Shown: positions 62,466 to 64,000 of the stretch, in pieces
How positions within the stretch are numbered: the stretch's first letter is position 1
Layout: every line of letters starts with the position of its first letter
Assembly: GCF_001612635.1 (NCBI RefSeq)
Contig: NZ_BDAV01000003.1
Span: 111,781 to 175,780 of the forward strand
Length of the DNA stretch: 64,000 nucleotides
From: Nocardia africana NBRC 100379
GTDB lineage: Bacteria; Actinomycetota; Actinomycetes; Mycobacteriales; Mycobacteriaceae
Reading direction: 5' to 3'
The notes under the pieces: generated by a model
Told to the model about the DNA's origin: nothing
Seen by the model: only the letters and a program-made list of their open reading frames with translations
The model's database searches: none
Translations under genes and position numbers: made by a program

Positions 62466-63734
62466 TCACTCCAGATTCGCCAGCATCTCGCGCTGGTGCC
62501 GATACCCGATGGTCTCGTAGCCGATCACGGTGATGAACGGGGAGATCATCACCACCAGCAGGCAGAGAGCGATCGAGGCGCCCAGCGCGGCCATGATCAC
62601 CGCGGCGGCCAGCACCACGGCCGTGAAGGTGAGCAGCAGGAGGTGGAACGGGTCGGGGGCCGACAGCAGCAGGGTGTGCAGCAGGTAGACCATCAGCAGG
62701 TAGACGCCCACCGGCAGCGCCAGGGCCAGGACCACCGCGACCGGACCGATATGGGAGTGGTGCTGCAGCGACAGGCCCGCGACGTGCAGGCCCGCCCCGG
62801 AACCGGCGATACCCATGTAGAGCGGGATGTGGCCGTAACCGAACAGGTAGCCGCGGTTGCGGCGGTGCACGAGGATCTCGCCGAACGGGGTCGTGAAGTA
62901 CACCCACCACATGCCGAAGGTCAGGCCCACACCGGCGACCACGATGGCGATCGCGTCGGCACTCCAGTCCGCACCGTCGCTGCCGCCGAGCAGCCCGCCC
63001 GAGGACGCGACCGTGCCGACCACGCCCTCACCGAGCGCGATGATGGCGAAGAGGCTGTAGCGCTCGGCGACGTGGTGCGGATGCCACGGGGTGCCACTCG
63101 CGCGGCCCTGCGTCAGCACCGGTACGAGCAGCTCCAGCACACCGAGCAGCACGCATCCCACCCCGGCCACGAGCAGCGGCATGTGGACGAATCCGATGAT
63201 CACCCAACCGATTTGGGCGATGATCGTCCAGCGGATGCTTCCGTAACCGACATGCCGGAAGGAGGGCGACTCCCGCCCGGCGCGCCACCACTGCAGCACC
63301 ATCGCGATCCGCATCACGATGTAGCCGACGACCATCACCCGCACGTCGAGGTGATCGCCCACATCGACCGAATGGAACATCGCGGGCAGGCCGAGGGCGA
63401 AGACCACGACACCGATCATCACCACCATGGTCAGCACGCGGTACAGCCAGTCGTCGGTGTCGAACGCGGAGGCGAACCAGCTGAAATTGATCCAGGCGTT
63501 GACGATCGCGAACATCGCCAGCACGAAGGCGACCACCGCCTTGCCCGCATGCCCGTCCGCCACCATCTCGGCGAAATACGACGCCGAGGTGCCGACCGCG
63601 ACCACGAAGGTCAGATCGAACAGCAGCTCCAACGGTGAGGACACGCGTCCCGGCTCGTCGGGGTCGCGGCCGGTCATCGGGACGAGGCGGTGCGCCGGGC
63701 CGCGGGCGCCGCCGGTGGATACGGAGTCGCTCAT
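62466..63734 (-). CDS. ltrA: low-temperature-requirement A (LtrA) family membrane protein
   Basis: A 422-residue polytopic protein with about 12 helices. The LtrA signature SPLELLFDLTFVVAVGT is near the N-terminus, and later GWVIIGFVHMPLL and ERYSLFAIIALGEGVVG. The biochemical role of the family is unknown. The start is ATG 63734; GTG 63740 is possible. Confidence 0.9.
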   Translation of the reverse strand: MSDSVSTGGARGPAHRLVPMTGRDPDEPGRVSSPLELLFDLTFVVAVGTSASYFAEMVADGHAGKAVVAFVLAMFAIVNAWINFSWFASAFDTDDWLYRVLTMVVMIGVVVFALGLPAMFHSVDVGDHLDVRVMVVGYIVMRIAMVLQWWRAGRESPSFRHVGYGSIRWTIIAQIGWVIIGFVHMPLLVAGVGCVLLGVLELLVPVLTQGRASGTPWHPHHVAERYSLFAIIALGEGVVGTVASSGGLLGGSDGADWSADAIAIVVAGVGLTFGMWWVYFTTPFGEILVHRRNRGYLFGYGHIPLYMGIAGSGAGLHVAGLSLQHHSHIGPVAVVLALALPVGVYLLMVYLLHTLLLSAPDPFHLLLLTFTAVVLAAAVIMAALGASIALCLLVVMISPFITVIGYETIGYRHQREMLANLE

Positions 63735-63809
63735 GGGCACCGATGATGCCGTACCGGCGGGTCGGCTCGCCGCTGCCGCCCCGCCGCCGTGACACGACGC
63801 GTGCGAGCG

Positions 63810-64000
63810 CTACTTCCCGGAAGCGTCCGACGACTGCAGCAGCGAGTTGAACTTGTTCGTGTAGAGCTTGCTCGGATCCAGCTTGTGATCGATCGCCCCG
63901 GTGTCTTCGAGCCAGCTCTGCCAGCGGGTGAAGTCCTCGTCCGACAGTTTGCCGTAGCGCGCCGGAACACCCACGGACAGCCAGTATTTCAGCGTCGAGG
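63810..64000 (-). CDS. ABC transporter substrate-binding protein, C-terminal end (partial)
   Basis: Only the last 63 codons are in the window. STLKYWLSVGVPARYGKLS, WQSWLEDTGAID and DPSKLYTNKFNSLL are typical of the C-terminus of NMT1/SsuA-type binding proteins for sulfonate, nitrate or thiamine precursors. The stop is at 63810-63812. The ligand cannot be judged from this part. Confidence 0.7.
   Translation of the reverse strand, partial: STLKYWLSVGVPARYGKLSDEDFTRWQSWLEDTGAIDHKLDPSKLYTNKFNSLLQSSDASGK

Overview
The window is high-GC, densely coding actinobacterial chromosome. Gene content and order point to Mycobacteriales, most likely Nocardia or a close relative. It carries a mycolic-acid-type methyltransferase, a WhiB4-like regulator, a PonA2-like penicillin-binding protein with a PASTA domain, the acid-resistance protease MarP, and paired Get3-like ATPases. 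From recalled gene order, it follows the Mycobacterium tuberculosis segments hpt-tilS-Rv3626c-dacB-ppa and topA-cspA-Rv3649-tad-Rv3661-Rv3662c-acs-Rv3669-ephE-marP-Rv3672c-Rv3673c-nth-Rv3675-crp-Rv3677c-Rv3678c-Rv3679-Rv3680-whiB4-ponA2-Rv3683. No phage, transposase, CRISPR array or rRNA was seen. This is mainly core chromosome with a more variable stretch between about 11 and 26 kb.

Layout. 1-4.7 kb: 3' part of an aldehyde dehydrogenase coupled to an SDR, an amidase, and a LysR regulator. 5.0-10.1 kb: hpt, tilS, a zincin-like protein and dacB on the minus strand, facing ppa. 10.1-16.7 kb: a crotonase, a flavin reductase, a SAM-IV riboswitch driving a SufS-like enzyme, a DUF2752 protein, a TetR/SDR divergent pair with a clear operator, an L,D-transpeptidase and a YrdB-type membrane protein. 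17-26.5 kb: the divergent nmtR/ctpJ nickel/cobalt efflux pair, a mycolic-acid-type methyltransferase, a hydrolase, a GH15 enzyme with an MFS transporter, tRNA-Thr and a YdeI-like protein. 26.5-34.2 kb: holB, topA and cspA (minus) and an MrfA-like helicase (plus). 34.5-39.2 kb: a seven-gene reduced Tad/Flp secretion locus (minus) in which all junctions but one are ATGA overlaps. 39.5-46.8 kb: a SerB-like phosphatase, a probable Ms1 (6S-like) RNA, a Fic-like protein, acs, nhaA, a holin-like membrane protein and an EphE-like hydrolase. 46.9-55.6 kb: marP/NUDIX/TlpA/nth (minus), a small membrane protein, crp, an MBL-fold enzyme, RidA, DUF4177 and the BagA/BagB-like ATPases. 55.7-64 kb: whiB4 divergent from ponA2, YqeY, a metallophosphoesterase, a proline-rich membrane protein, tRNA-Pro, a repeat-bearing small membrane protein, LtrA and the end of an ABC-type substrate-binding protein.

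How it works together. Much of the window serves the cell envelope (dacB, Ldt, ponA2, MarP, the methyltransferase, Tad-like pili), central nucleic-acid maintenance (tilS, holB, topA, nth, helicase) and global regulation (Crp, WhiB4, CspA). A perfect Crp/GlxR palindrome lies in the predicted promoter of the Ms1-like RNA. Weaker matches precede acs and crp itself, so carbon and growth-state signalling may link these genes. The most rewarding places to look are the Ms1-like RNA, the SAM-IV leader, and the serB/ssd intergenic region with its two DnaA boxes and two G-rich hairpins.
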